From positions 1-63,934 of the forward strand of contig JAEYPH010000072.1 of NCBI GenBank assembly GCA_023410875.1: a stretch of DNA of 63,934 nucleotides, read 5' to 3'. Positions within the stretch are counted from its first letter, which is position 1, and the number at the start of each line of letters is the position of its first letter. Both the position numbers and the translations under genes were made by a program. Source of the DNA: Bacillota bacterium. GTDB lineage: Bacteria > Bacillota > Clostridia > Christensenellales > UMGS416. Below the pieces are notes generated by a model. It was not told the DNA's origin. It made no database searches and saw only the letters and a program-made list of their open reading frames with translations. Shown one piece after another: positions 42,267-51,538 of this stretch.

Positions 42267-42821
42267 CTATTTCTGCTCGGCCATCTCGCACAGCGCCTTC
42301 GCGCCGCCGGCAATGGCCTGCAGTTGATAATCCCGGCTGATGCGCTTGACGGGGATGGCGTCCACAAGGCGCAGGCCCACATGCTGGGCGAAGCGCTCCA
42401 TCTGCGTAAGCGTGCTCAGCGTGCCGTTGCCCGAGCCGCCGGCGGCAGCCACGGCCAGCATCGGCATGCCGTAAAGCGGCGAACCCTCCTGGGTCATGGT
42501 CTCGCAGCGGCGCATGCGGTCAAGCACGTTCTTGGCGCTCTCGGCCATCTCGCCCCAGTAGACCGGCGTCACGACGATGAGCCCCTGGGCCCGGCGCACG
42601 GCATGGTGGGCCTTGGCGAAACCATCCAGCAGGATGCACTCGTTCTCGTTGCGGCACGGGCCCCAGCCGGTGCCGCACTGCTGGCAGGCCCGCAGGCCCA
42701 GCTCGGTCAGCTTATAGGCTTCAAAGGTAAAGCCGGCCTGCGCCACGCCGGTCTTGGCCGCCTCCACGCACGCCGCCGTCAGCCCGTTGTCGTTGGGGCT
42801 GGCCCACAGGATCGCGATCAT
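42267..42821 (-). CDS. NADPH-dependent FMN reductase/flavodoxin-fold protein
   Basis: A 184-residue flavodoxin-like protein. MIAILWASPNDNGLTAACVEAA (FMN phosphate loop type) and VVTPVYWGEMAESAKNVLDRM are typical of iron-sulfur flavoprotein/multimeric flavodoxin families. Cysteines in ACQQCGTGWGPCRNENEC (about residues 47-64) suggest an Fe-S cluster as in Isf-type proteins, or redox-active thiols. The ATG at 42819-42821 is preferred to the GTG two codons earlier. It lies 8 bases before rhaB and is probably co-transcribed. Confidence 0.82.
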   Translation of the reverse strand: MIAILWASPNDNGLTAACVEAAKTGVAQAGFTFEAYKLTELGLRACQQCGTGWGPCRNENECILLDGFAKAHHAVRRAQGLIVVTPVYWGEMAESAKNVLDRMRRCETMTQEGSPLYGMPMLAVAAAGGSGNGTLSTLTQMERFAQHVGLRLVDAIPVKRISRDYQLQAIAGGAKALCEMAEQK

Positions 42822-42868
42822 ACACAAACACCCCCAAGGTTAATATGGCATTATACCATATTTTCACT

Positions 42869-43130
42869 CGGCGGGGGACTCTGTCCCAGGTTGCATGGGC
42901 GAGCAGCAGCCGTAGGCTGCGGCCAGCCCCCGCCGAAGCCACCCCCTGTTCGCTTCTTTCCATGTTAACGTTGTTCGGCCGCCGATAACCGTCGCCAGCC
43001 GAACGCAAATGCTTGGTTTCTTTCTAGTCTTTGAAAAGCACGGAATGCCTGCGGGCAGATCTCCACCTCACAATAAATCCTCGTTACCGCCCGCGAATAA
43101 ATCGCGTGGGCGGTAATAACTGCTCGTCCT
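42869..43130 (-). repeat. Family B-related structured repeat, copy B5 (diverged, with insert)
   Basis: On the plus strand it reads GGCGGGGGACTCTGTCCC, an inserted hairpin segment, CCCCCGCC then GCCACCCCCTGTT, as in B4. GTTCGGC...GCCAGCCGAAC holds the CGTCGCC loop equivalent of the B-family central hairpin. CCTGCGGGC and a CCGCCCGCGA...TCGCGTGGGCGG hairpin follow. It fills the 346-base gap between the FMN reductase and cwlD genes; no ORF of note is present. Confidence 0.6.
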
Positions 43131-43167
43131 GTTCAAATAAGAGTTATGAGATAAATGTTGAGGAAGG

Positions 43168-43860
43168 CTATTGTACTCCTAAATATGAGCAGATACCTTT
43201 GAAAATGCAATCCGCGACCTTCTGCTGGTAATCGGGGTCGCTCAAGTTCTTCTCCTCCGCGGCGTTGGAGAGGAAGCCACACTCCACCAGCGCCGAAGGC
43301 TGCTCGGTGATCTTGAGCACGAAGTAGTCGCCCACCTTGATCTCCCGCTTGTTGTCGCCGGGCAGGCCGTCGCGCAGCGCCTGCTGTATGCTCTGGGCCA
43401 GCTTGCGGCCATCCTCGCTGCCCTTGTCATAGAAGGTCTGAGCACCGCTGTACTTGGCGTTGGGATACATGTTCATGTGGATGCTGACCATGACGTGGGG
43501 GTCCTGCTCCTGTATGATCTTGGAGCGGTGGTTCATGTCGCGGCGCTTGAGCGTATCGCCCTTCTCGTCATATACGACGTCGGCGGTTGTGCGGGTCAGC
43601 AGCACATCCGCGCCGGCCAGCATAAATTTCTTGGCCAGCAGTTGGGCGATGGCCAGGTTCAGCTCGTCCTCACTCACGCCGGTTTTGGTGCCGGACGCGC
43701 CGCGATCTATGCCGCCATGACCGGGGTCGATGGCGATGCGCAGGCTCTTGATGCCGTTTTCAAGATCGGTATTGGTGTTTGCCTTGACGGCGGACTCCGT
43801 CGCGTTGCAGCCGCTTAGGGCCAGCACTGTGACGATCAGCCAGACGAGGATACGTTTCAC
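43168..43860 (-). CDS. cwlD: CwlD-like N-acetylmuramoyl-L-alanine amidase, lipoprotein
   Basis: A 230-residue Amidase_3 enzyme. A signal peptide with lipobox LALSGC (Cys18) is followed by the zinc-binding IAIDPGHGGIDRGASG, SEDELNLAIAQLL, VSIHMNMYPN and ALVECGFLSNAAEE motifs. CwlD makes muramic delta-lactam in spore cortex; the size and single-domain form fit, but a vegetative amidase is possible. The GTG start at 43858-43860 has GGAGG upstream. The upstream 21 residues in the ORF do not look like a signal peptide. Confidence 0.88.
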   Translation of the reverse strand: MKRILVWLIVTVLALSGCNATESAVKANTNTDLENGIKSLRIAIDPGHGGIDRGASGTKTGVSEDELNLAIAQLLAKKFMLAGADVLLTRTTADVVYDEKGDTLKRRDMNHRSKIIQEQDPHVMVSIHMNMYPNAKYSGAQTFYDKGSEDGRKLAQSIQQALRDGLPGDNKREIKVGDYFVLKITEQPSALVECGFLSNAAEEKNLSDPDYQQKVADCIFKGICSYLGVQ

Positions 43861-43959
43861 AAGGTGCCTCCAGGAGTGTTGCGTTTGCCGCGATGCAAGG
43901 TTTCCTGCGCTTGCTCCGCACATACCCTACGATATGTCGTGCCGTGAAAATTCATGTTG

Positions 43960-45000
43960 TCAAATCATGCCATCGTTGGTTTTTGGGTTCGGTTCCAAGT
44001 CCAGCTCCAGGCCGGGGTCGGCGTTGAGCGAGAGACCGGCAAACTCGCCGCGCTGCGCCTGGAACCACGCCGCCGCGGCCACCATGACCGCGTTGTCGGT
44101 GCACAGCCGAGGCGGCGGCACATGCAGCGCCAGCCCCTCGCGGGCGCAGGCCGCGCCCATGGCGGCCCGCAGGCCGCTGTTGGCCGACACGCCGCCGGCC
44201 ATGGCCACGGTGTGCACGGACAGGGCTCGGGCGGCGCGCATGGTCTTTTCCACGAGCACATCCACGATGGCGCCCTGTATGCTGGCCGCCATGTCGGCGG
44301 CGTTGGGCGCGCCGTGGCGGGCGCAGTGCTGCAGCACCGCCGTCTTCATGCCGCTGAAGCTGAAATCATAGTTATCTTCTTTGATCATGGCCCGCGGGAA
44401 CGCGTAGGCGTCGCGGTTGCCGTTTGCGGCCAGCTCGTCGATCTTTTTGCCGCCGGGGTAGCCCAAGCCCAGCACGCGGGCGGTCTTGTCGAAGGCCTCG
44501 CCGGCGGCATCGTCCTGCGTGCCGCCCAAAAAGCGGGCATGGCCGTAATCGGTCACATGCAGCAGCTCCGTGTGGCCGCCGCTGACGACCAGGCACAAGA
44601 AGGGCGGCTGCAGCGCTGTACCAACATAGTTTGCCGCGATGTGGGCCTCGATGTGGTTCACGGCGACCAGCGGCTTGCCCGCCGCCCAGGCCAGCGCCTT
44701 GGCGAAGCTGACGCCCACCAGCAGCGCGCCCACCAGGCCGGGGCCATGGGTCACGGCTATGGCGTCGATATCCGCAAGCGCCAGGCCGCTGCGTTCCACG
44801 GCCTGCGCCGCCACGGCGCTGATGGCCTGCACATGCTGGCGCGAGGCGATCTCCGGCACCACGCCGCCGTACAGCGCGTGGATGTCGATCTGCGTGGCCA
44901 CGACGTCGGACAGCGCCTGCCGCCCTGCGCGCACCACCGCCGCCGCCGTTTCATCGCAGGAGGTCTCTATGGCCAGTATGGTCCCGTCAGCTTTCCACAT
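43960..45000 (-). CDS. tsaD: tRNA N6-adenosine threonylcarbamoyltransferase
   Basis: A 346-residue Kae1/TsaD protein, which transfers the threonylcarbamoyl group to A37 of ANN-decoding tRNAs. ILAIETSCDETAAAVV at the N-terminus, metal-binding HIEAHIAAN (about residues 111-119), VSGGHTEL and MAGGVSANSGLR are all present. The start is ATG at 44998-45000; it overlaps the end of the DUF1461 gene by 14 bases, so the two are coupled. Normal length. Confidence 0.95.
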   Translation of the reverse strand: MWKADGTILAIETSCDETAAAVVRAGRQALSDVVATQIDIHALYGGVVPEIASRQHVQAISAVAAQAVERSGLALADIDAIAVTHGPGLVGALLVGVSFAKALAWAAGKPLVAVNHIEAHIAANYVGTALQPPFLCLVVSGGHTELLHVTDYGHARFLGGTQDDAAGEAFDKTARVLGLGYPGGKKIDELAANGNRDAYAFPRAMIKEDNYDFSFSGMKTAVLQHCARHGAPNAADMAASIQGAIVDVLVEKTMRAARALSVHTVAMAGGVSANSGLRAAMGAACAREGLALHVPPPRLCTDNAVMVAAAAWFQAQRGEFAGLSLNADPGLELDLEPNPKTNDGMI

Positions 45001-45718
45001 GCTCAGGCTCGGGCGGGCGCTTCGCGGCTTTCTTGCAGCGGTGGCGCACAAAGAGCGCAACGCCGGTGAGGAGCGCCAGCGACGACACCGCTACGATGAC
45101 GATCCAGCGCACCAGAGTGAAGAAGAACTGCTCCGGCAGCATCTGTATGAGCACCTCAGTTTTTGGGTCCAGCAACCACAGGTCGTTGTCGAAGAACATC
45201 AGGTGGAACTGGTAAAAGGCCTCACTGAAGTTCAGCATGAGATACACGCCCAATGCCGCCAGCAGCACGCCCAATACGCAGATCGTGGCCAGCCAGCTGC
45301 GGGCCAGCACGCCGTAAATATCCTTACGGGCCACGCTGACCAGCGCCGTCGTCAGCAGCAGGAAAACGATCAGCGCGCCGTTGCGGATGTCAAAGCCGCC
45401 CATGAACAGCTTCTGCACATCCACCATGTGCTTCTTCTCCCGTTCGTCGAACACCTCGCGCATTTCGCCGTTTACGGTTGTCTGCATATTCAACGATCTG
45501 CTGTTGCCCTTGCAGTACTCCAGCAGCTTGTGCGTCACGTCCTTCAGATCGCTCTGGGAGATGCCGGTGGTCTGCGCAATGCCATATTCCTGCTGAGCAC
45601 GGGCATAAAAGCCTTCATTGAAGGCCACAAGCTCGAAGCTTGTGAACACGACGACGATGAAAAGCGCGACGCTGATAAACGCGCCCAGTGTGTAGGCGCT
45701 GAGTTTCTTCCCGTTCAT
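44987..45718 (-). CDS. DUF1461 (TIGR01906-type) integral membrane protein
   Basis: A 243-residue membrane protein with four or five hydrophobic segments: 9-31 (TLGAFISVALFIVVVFTSFEL), 113-128, 138-160 and 205-228. A central extracytoplasmic-type part with FNEGFYARAQQEYGI and FHLMFFDNDLWLLDP matches the TIGR01906/DUF1461 family. The function is unknown. It overlaps the cyclase gene stop upstream (4 bases) and tsaD downstream, making a cyclase-DUF1461-tsaD run. Confidence 0.82.
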   Translation of the reverse strand: MNGKKLSAYTLGAFISVALFIVVVFTSFELVAFNEGFYARAQQEYGIAQTTGISQSDLKDVTHKLLEYCKGNSRSLNMQTTVNGEMREVFDEREKKHMVDVQKLFMGGFDIRNGALIVFLLLTTALVSVARKDIYGVLARSWLATICVLGVLLAALGVYLMLNFSEAFYQFHLMFFDNDLWLLDPKTEVLIQMLPEQFFFTLVRWIVIVAVSSLALLTGVALFVRHRCKKAAKRPPEPEHVES

Positions 45719-46362
45719 GTACGCTCCTCCCGACGGCGAATCAGCGCCCGCGCCGGCGCGCCGTCGCCGCCCTCAATGCGCAGCGGCAGGCAGGCCAGGT
45801 CATACCAGCCTTCCTCCACGGCGCGCAAATCGATGGTCTCCAGCGCAATGGCGCCCGGCGCGCCAAGAAAGGCCCGGTGCACCGGCGTGGACGCGCCAAA
45901 GGGCGCGATGGAATAGGCGTCGATGCCCAGCAGGCGGACGCCTTCGGCCAGCAGAAGCTCGATGGCTTCCACGGTGAAGGCGATGAAATCCCTATGGAAC
46001 ACGCCGTCGCCATGGTAGAGCGAGTTGCGCGTGCGCACCAGCAGGCGCTCGCACCCCTCGGGGATGCGCCCTGCCACGTCGGCGGCCTTTATATTGTCGG
46101 TCAGCGTGCTCAAATCCAGCACGTACGCCGGTCCCATCAGCGTTTGCACGTCCAGTTGATCCACGCTCTGGCCGCCCTCTATGAAGTGCAGCGGCGCATC
46201 CACGTGGGTGCCGAAGTGGCTGCTCATGGAAAGCAGCGACACGTTGGCATGGGCGTCGTTCACGCCGATGACGCTGGTGCGATCCCGGCGAAAGGGCTGA
46301 TCCCCCGGCCAGGCGGGCAGCTCAGGGCTTAAGGGCACCGAAATATCCAGCCATTTGCTCAT
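45715..46362 (-). CDS. Cyclase family protein (kynurenine formamidase-like)
   Basis: A 215-residue metal-dependent hydrolase of the cyclase/KynB family. The signature HFGTHVDAPLHFIEGG (about residues 50-65) provides His/Asp metal ligands, and DISVPLSPELPAWPGD is the common N-terminal stretch. Members hydrolyse N-formylkynurenine or other amides; a true KynB role is unlikely without kynurenine genes nearby. It is 12 bases after prfB on the same strand. Confidence 0.85.
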   Translation of the reverse strand: MSKWLDISVPLSPELPAWPGDQPFRRDRTSVIGVNDAHANVSLLSMSSHFGTHVDAPLHFIEGGQSVDQLDVQTLMGPAYVLDLSTLTDNIKAADVAGRIPEGCERLLVRTRNSLYHGDGVFHRDFIAFTVEAIELLLAEGVRLLGIDAYSIAPFGASTPVHRAFLGAPGAIALETIDLRAVEEGWYDLACLPLRIEGGDGAPARALIRRREERT

Positions 46363-46374
46363 AGCATATACTCC

Positions 46375-47479
46375 CTACTCCCTGAACTGGCGCAGGTATT
46401 CGTTGATGAAAAGATCCAGGTCGCCGTCCATCACGGCGTCCACATTTCCGGTTTCCGCACCGGTGCGGTGATCCTTTACCATCGTGTAGGGGCAGAACAC
46501 GTAGGAACGGATCTGGCTGCCCCATTCGATCTTCTTGACCTCGCCCTTCACGCGGGCCATCTCGTCGCGGTGCTCCTGTTCGGCCTTCTCCACGAGCTTG
46601 CTCATCAGCATCTTCATGGCGGTCTCGCGGTTCTGCACCTGGGAGCGCTCGGTCTGGCAGCTTGTGACGAACCCAGTGGGCAAATGCGTGATGCGGATGG
46701 CGGATTCGGTCTTGTTGACGTGCTGGCCGCCGGCGCCGGAGGAACGGTAGGTGTCCACCCGCAGGTCTTCGGGGCGAATCTCGATTTCGGCGGAGCTGTC
46801 CACCTCGGGCATCACATCCAGCGATGCGAAGCTCGTGTGGCGGCGGGCGGCGGAGTCAAAGGGTGAAATGCGCACCAGCCGGTGCACACCCTTCTCCGCT
46901 TTCATAAAGCCGTAGGCGTTGTCGCCCTCCACCAAGAAGGCCACGTTCTTGATGCCCGCCTCGTCGCCTGGCAGAAAGTCCAGCAGCTTGACGCTGTAGC
47001 CTTTGCGCTCGCAGTAGCGGGTGTACATGCGGTACAGCATCTGCACCCAATCCTGGCTTTCGGTGCCGCCGGCGCCGGCGTGCAGCGAGAGAATGGCGTT
47101 GTTGGCGTCATAGCGCCCCTGCAGCACCGTGGTCAGCCGCAGCGTGTCCGCCTGCTCCAATAGCTCGTCCAGCGCGCTTTCCAGTTCGTTCTGCATCTCG
47201 GCGTCGTTGTGCTCAAAGGCCAGCTCCAGCATGAGCTCGGCCTCCTCGGCCTTATCCTGCAGGCGCTTGTATGTGTTGGCCTTGCCCTCCAGCGTACGGA
47301 TGCGCTTGTTGATGTCGTTGGCGCGGTCCACATCGTTCCAGAAGTCCGGCGAGGCCATGTCCTGGTGTAATTCTTCGAGCTGCTTCTCTATAGAAGCCAG
47401 GTCAAAGTGAGTCACCTGCCTCTTTTAAAATCGCAGCGATTTCCTTCATGCGCTGCTCGGCTTGGAATTGCTGAATCAA
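46375..47479 (-). CDS. prfB: Peptide chain release factor 2 with programmed +1 frameshift
   Basis: The 367-residue product is encoded in two frames. Frame 0 runs from a TTG start (47477-47479, AAGGTGG seven bases upstream) through 25 codons to CTT TGA (47407-47402). A +1 shift at CTTTGAC then enters the main frame at the GAC at 47401-47403. The shift site is preceded by an SD-like AGGCAGGTG, as in other autoregulated RF2 genes. The joined sequence reads ...GDSL then DLASIEKQLEEL, matching normal RF2. The codon-recognition SPF motif (RISPFDSA) and GAGGQHVNK are intact. RF2 reads UGA and UAA, and low RF2 promotes the shift. Confidence 0.93.
47400..47415 (-). promoter_or_regulatory. prfB programmed frameshift site
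   Basis: On the minus strand GGTGACTCACTTTGAC contains the slippery CTT before an in-frame TGA and the following C that completes CTTTGAC, the signature RF2 autoregulatory frameshift. Confidence 0.9.
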
Positions 47480-47520
47480 AAGATCACCACCTTAAATACT
47501 GTTTCTTGCTTGTCGGGGGC

Positions 47521-47640
47521 AAACCCCCACCGCCTGCGGCGGAGCCCCCTTGCTAAGGGGGCCTAGTATTTGGGTATGTCGCACACTCTTGCCTCCCTTA
47601 ACAAGGGAGGTGTCAGCCCGCGGGCTGACGGAGGGTTTCC
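47521..47640 (-). repeat. Family C repeat, copy C2
   Basis: Same two palindromic modules as C1, in swapped order: CCCTCCGTCAGCCCGCGG...CTGACACCTCCCTT/AAGGGAGG, then CCCCCTTAGCAAGGGGG with CTCCGCCGCAGGCGG. It fills the space between the secA stop and prfB. Confidence 0.8.
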
Positions 47641-50343
47641 TCACGACTCTTTTCCGTGACAATTCTTATACTTCTTGCCGCTGCCGCAGGGGCACGGGTC
47701 GTTGCGGCCTACGGACTTGTCCACCTTGATGGGCGCCTTCTTGGCGGGCTCGGCGTTCTCTTCGCCTCCGCGTCCCTCGCGCATGGGCGTGGCCACGCTG
47801 CGGCGCTCCGGCGCGCGCTGCACATTGATGTGCAGCAGCATCGTCAGCGCGTCCTCCTGTATGCCGGCCACCATCTCCTCGAACATGTCGAAGCCTTCGA
47901 ACTTATACTCCACGACCGGGTCGCGCTGGCCATAAGCCCGCAGGCCCACGCCCTGGCGCAGTTGGTCCATGGCGTCGATGTGATCCATCCAGCGGCGGTC
48001 CACGGCGCGCAGCACCACGGCGCGCTCTATCTCGTTCATGTCGATGCCCGCGGCGGTCACCTCGTCGTGCTTGCGCTCATAGGCGTCGGTGCATTCCTGC
48101 AACAGCCGCTCCTTGAAGGATTCCTTCTGCAGCCGGTAGACCTCGTCCTCGGAGAACTGCAGCGTGCCCGCCGGCAGGAAGACGCGTTCCGCCGCGGCGA
48201 TCAGACCGTTCAGGTCCCATTCCTCGGCGTTTTCGCTGATGGACGTGTAGGTCGCCATCATGCGGTCCACCAGCGCGTTCATCATCTCCACGACCATGGT
48301 GTGCACGTCCGCGCCTTCGAGCACCGTGCGCCGCTGCTTGTAGATCAGCTCGCGCTGCACGTTCATGACGTCGTCGTATTCCAGCACGTGTTTGCGGGTC
48401 TGGTAGTTGCGGCTCTCGATCTTCTTCTGGGCGTTCTCGATCTGGCGGCTGAGCATGCCGTATTCCAACTGCATGTCCTCGGTCATGCCAATGTTCTGGA
48501 TCAGGCCCTGTATCCGCTCACTGCCAAACAGGCGCATGACATCGTCTTCCAGCGACACATAGAAGCGCGAGCTGCCCGGGTCGCCCTGGCGGCCGGCGCG
48601 GCCGCGCAGCTGGTTGTCGATGCGGCGGCTCTCGTGGCGCTCAGTGCCGATGATGTGCAGGCCGCCCAACTCCACGATCTTGTCGTGGGCGGCGTCGGTC
48701 TCTACCCTGAACTTCTTGAACAGCTCGTTGTATTTCGCCCGAGCCGCCAGGATCGCCTCATCGTCGGTCTCCGCGTGGCCTGTGGCCTCCATGATGACAT
48801 GCTCTTCCACACCTTCACGGCGCAGCACGGCGCGGGCCATGAAGTCCGGGTTGCCGCCCAGCAGGATGTCGGTACCGCGGCCGGCCATGTTGGTTGCGAT
48901 GGTCACGGTCTTCTGTTTGCCGGCCTGGGCAACGATCTCGGCTTCTTTTTCGTGGAACTTGGCGTTGAGCACCTGGTGGGGAACGCCGCGCTTGCCCAGC
49001 ATATCGCTCAGAATCTCGGATTTTTCCACTGACACGGTGCCCACCAGCACGGGCTGCTCGCGCTCATAGAGCTGCACAACCTCTTCCACGACGGCGTTGA
49101 ACTTTCCGCGCTCGGTGCGGTAAATCACGTCGTTGTTGTCCTTGCGGATCATGGGCTTGTTGGTGGGGATCACGACGACGTCCAGGCTGTAGATACCGCG
49201 GAACTCTTCCTCCTCGGTCTTGGCCGTGCCGGTCATGCCCGAGAGCTTCTTGTACATTCGGAAGTAGTTCTGGAACGTAATCGTGGCAAGCGTCCGGCTC
49301 TCGCGCTCCACCTTGACGTTTTCCTTGGCCTCGATGGCCTGGTGCAGGCCGTCGGAATAGCGCCGGCCCAGCATCAGGCGGCCGGTGAACTCATCGACGA
49401 TGATGACCTGTCCATCCTGCACGACATAGTCCTTGTCGCGCTTCATAAGCACCCGGGCCTTGAGGGCCTGGTTGATGTGGTGCTGCAGCTCGGTGTTCTC
49501 GGCGTCGCCCAGGTTTTCCACATTGAAGTGGCGCTCGGCCTTGCTCACGCCGGGGTCGCTTAAGTTGACTGAGTGGGCTTTTTCGTCCAGCACGTAGTCT
49601 TCGGGTACCAGCCTCGCGGCGAAGCGGTCCGCCCGCATGTACATGTCGGTGGACTTGTCGCCCTCACCGGAGATGATCAGCGGCGTGCGCGCCTCGTCGA
49701 TGAGGATGCTGTCCACCTCGTCCACGATGGAGAAATTGAGACCGCGCTGCACCATGTCCTCTTTGCGTACAACCATGTTGTCGCGCAGATAATCAAAACC
49801 GTATTCGTTGTTGGTGCCGTAGGTGATGTCCGCGCCGTAGGCCTCGCGGCGCTGGTCGTTGTCCAGCCCATGGACGATCAAGCCCACCTGCATCCCCAGA
49901 AAGCGGTAGATCTTGCCCATCCACTCGCTGTGATATTTGGCCAGATAATCGTTCACGGTGACGACGTGCACGCCATTGCCGCCCAGCGCGTTGAGATAGC
50001 TGGGCATGGCAGCGGTCAGCGTTTTGCCTTCGCCGGTCTTCATCTCGGCGATACGCCCCTGGTGCAGCACAATGCCGCCCATGAGCTGCGTATCGAAGGC
50101 CCGCTGGCCGTTGATGCGTATCGCCGCCTCGCGCACCACGGCATAAGCCTCGGGCAGCAGCGCGTCCAGGGTCTCCCCCGCCGCCAGCCGCCGCCGGAAC
50201 TCCGCCGTCTTGCCGGCCAGTTCGCTGTCGCTCAGGCGCTGCATCTGGGGTTCCAGCGCGTTGATGGTCTCCACCTGCTTGCGCAGCCGCATGACCTCCC
50301 GGTCGTTGGAAGAACCGAATATTTTCTTGATGAAATCCTGCAT
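47641..50343 (-). CDS. secA: Protein translocase ATPase SecA
   Basis: A 900-residue SecA, the motor of Sec export. Walker A is MKTGEGKTLTA (about residues 95-105), with DEVDSILIDEARTPLIISG, GTDILLGGNPDFMA and the GRAGRQGDPGSSRFYVSLEDD helicase motif. The extreme C-terminus DPCPCGSGKKYKNCHG is the zinc-binding SecB/ribosome motif. The start is ATG at 50341-50343 with AAGG upstream; 15 extra residues in the ORF are upstream leader. Repeat C2 sits immediately after the stop. Confidence 0.97.
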   Translation of the reverse strand: MQDFIKKIFGSSNDREVMRLRKQVETINALEPQMQRLSDSELAGKTAEFRRRLAAGETLDALLPEAYAVVREAAIRINGQRAFDTQLMGGIVLHQGRIAEMKTGEGKTLTAAMPSYLNALGGNGVHVVTVNDYLAKYHSEWMGKIYRFLGMQVGLIVHGLDNDQRREAYGADITYGTNNEYGFDYLRDNMVVRKEDMVQRGLNFSIVDEVDSILIDEARTPLIISGEGDKSTDMYMRADRFAARLVPEDYVLDEKAHSVNLSDPGVSKAERHFNVENLGDAENTELQHHINQALKARVLMKRDKDYVVQDGQVIIVDEFTGRLMLGRRYSDGLHQAIEAKENVKVERESRTLATITFQNYFRMYKKLSGMTGTAKTEEEEFRGIYSLDVVVIPTNKPMIRKDNNDVIYRTERGKFNAVVEEVVQLYEREQPVLVGTVSVEKSEILSDMLGKRGVPHQVLNAKFHEKEAEIVAQAGKQKTVTIATNMAGRGTDILLGGNPDFMARAVLRREGVEEHVIMEATGHAETDDEAILAARAKYNELFKKFRVETDAAHDKIVELGGLHIIGTERHESRRIDNQLRGRAGRQGDPGSSRFYVSLEDDVMRLFGSERIQGLIQNIGMTEDMQLEYGMLSRQIENAQKKIESRNYQTRKHVLEYDDVMNVQRELIYKQRRTVLEGADVHTMVVEMMNALVDRMMATYTSISENAEEWDLNGLIAAAERVFLPAGTLQFSEDEVYRLQKESFKERLLQECTDAYERKHDEVTAAGIDMNEIERAVVLRAVDRRWMDHIDAMDQLRQGVGLRAYGQRDPVVEYKFEGFDMFEEMVAGIQEDALTMLLHINVQRAPERRSVATPMREGRGGEENAEPAKKAPIKVDKSVGRNDPCPCGSGKKYKNCHGKES

Positions 50344-50453
50344 ATCGTTACCTTGCCCTTTTCTTTGGCATTGTTCCCTTGTTCCCATTCAAATGTACAT
50401 TCTACCATCGCTGTCTGCGGCTGTCAAAAACCCGTTGGGCTTTTGACAGCCTT

Positions 50454-50658
50454 TCGCTGCCGATACTGCGGCATCGTCAGCGATTCAGACGACTTGTCCA
50501 AACCTCTGTGGATCGCCCGCCGCGCATGTCGCCGGGCGATGACTTAGGGTTTAGTCCTCATATTGCGGTTCACAGGTAACGGTTTCGCCTGCGGGCGGGT
50601 TTGCCAAGCTTTTCTTTCTTGCTTTTCGTTTCCTCCGCCGAATGAATCGGCTGTCGGT
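50454..50658 (-). repeat. Family B structured repeat, copy B3
   Basis: Read on the minus strand it starts ACCGACAGCCGATTCATTCG and GCGGAGGAAACG. CCCGCCCGCAGGCGAAA, the hairpin ATCGCCCGGCGACATGCG...CGGGCGAT, the linker GGACAAGTCGTCTGAATCGC and a terminal TCGCTGACGAT...ATCGGCAGCGA hairpin follow. It sits between divergent secA and the NUDIX gene; the rest of the 480-base gap holds no gene. Confidence 0.82.
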
Positions 50659-50826
50659 ATCAAGCTTATTCACCTTGAATCATTTCTCTGTATACCCGAA
50701 CGTACAAACCAGCAGTTTGATGCTACCACGAAGATGTGGACAAACCTTAAAGAAGTTGTAAACATTGGGAAAATCCACCGGTTTTATGATAGTATAACTG
50801 GGATTGTGGAAGAAAGAAGGCCCTTC

Positions 50827-51459
50827 ATGTTCTGGTACCCCACCCAAGCCGATCTGGAGCAGACCGACGATCGAGGCAAAACACTGCGGCAGTTTCTCAA
50901 TGATTATGACCCTCGGGCCTATGAGCTGCCCGCCGTAACGACGGACATCCTGCTGTTTCAGCATGGCCAGGGCAATCCACGCTTGATGATGATCCGCCGC
51001 GGGCGGCACCCGAGCTATGGCATGCTGGCGCTTCCCGGCGGCTTTCTGGAGATGGATGAGGAACTGGAAGACGGCGCCGCCCGCGAACTCATGGAGGAAA
51101 CCGGTATTGCCGGCATTCCCTTGCATCAGTTGGGAGCTTATGGCACGGTTGGCCGCGATCCGCGATTGCGCATCGTAAGCGTTGCTTATGTTGCGCAGAT
51201 CGATCATCAAATCGATTTTAAAGCGGGCGACGACGCGGCCGACGCGGGCTTCTTTGATATTGCGCTAGAGGTAACGGAAGATGGCGATGCTGCCAATTAT
51301 CGCCTGATTGTACGCAATAGCAAATATTATGCTGACGCTCAAATCCGTCAGGAAGGCAAAAAACGCAGGATTTTGCGCAGTAGCATTGCTTCCGATCACG
51401 CTTTGATGATACTTGACGCGATTGAAGAACTTGGTTGGATTGATAATTATAGAATTTGA
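50827..51459 (+). CDS. NUDIX hydrolase
   Basis: A 210-residue protein with an intact Nudix box GGFLEMDEELEDGAARELMEETGI (about residues 75-98; G-x5-E-x7-R-E-x2-E-E-x-G). The extended N-terminus (LRQFLNDYDPRAYELPAVTTDILLF) is of the type seen in ADP-ribose/NMN-class hydrolases. The ATG at 50827 has AGAAGG upstream; the longer ORF runs into repeat B3. The substrate is not determined. Confidence 0.85.
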   Translation: MFWYPTQADLEQTDDRGKTLRQFLNDYDPRAYELPAVTTDILLFQHGQGNPRLMMIRRGRHPSYGMLALPGGFLEMDEELEDGAARELMEETGIAGIPLHQLGAYGTVGRDPRLRIVSVAYVAQIDHQIDFKAGDDAADAGFFDIALEVTEDGDAANYRLIVRNSKYYADAQIRQEGKKRRILRSSIASDHALMILDAIEELGWIDNYRI

Positions 51460-51483
51460 CTTTTCACCATATAAACCTATAAT
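51456..51483 (+). promoter_or_regulatory. Probable promoter of the cotH cluster
   Basis: TTGACT (51456-51461), a 16-base spacer and TATAAT (51478-51483) lie 56 bases upstream of the cotH ATG and overlap the NUDIX stop codon. Confidence 0.7.
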
Positions 51484-51538
51484 AAGTATGTAAGATTTAT
51501 TTCAGACTTACGTTTGGATTAGGAGTTGAAGCAATCCC

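Noticed and set aside
47656..49032. Plus-strand ORF of 458 residues across secA
   Set aside because: Antisense to SecA, which is intact with all motifs.
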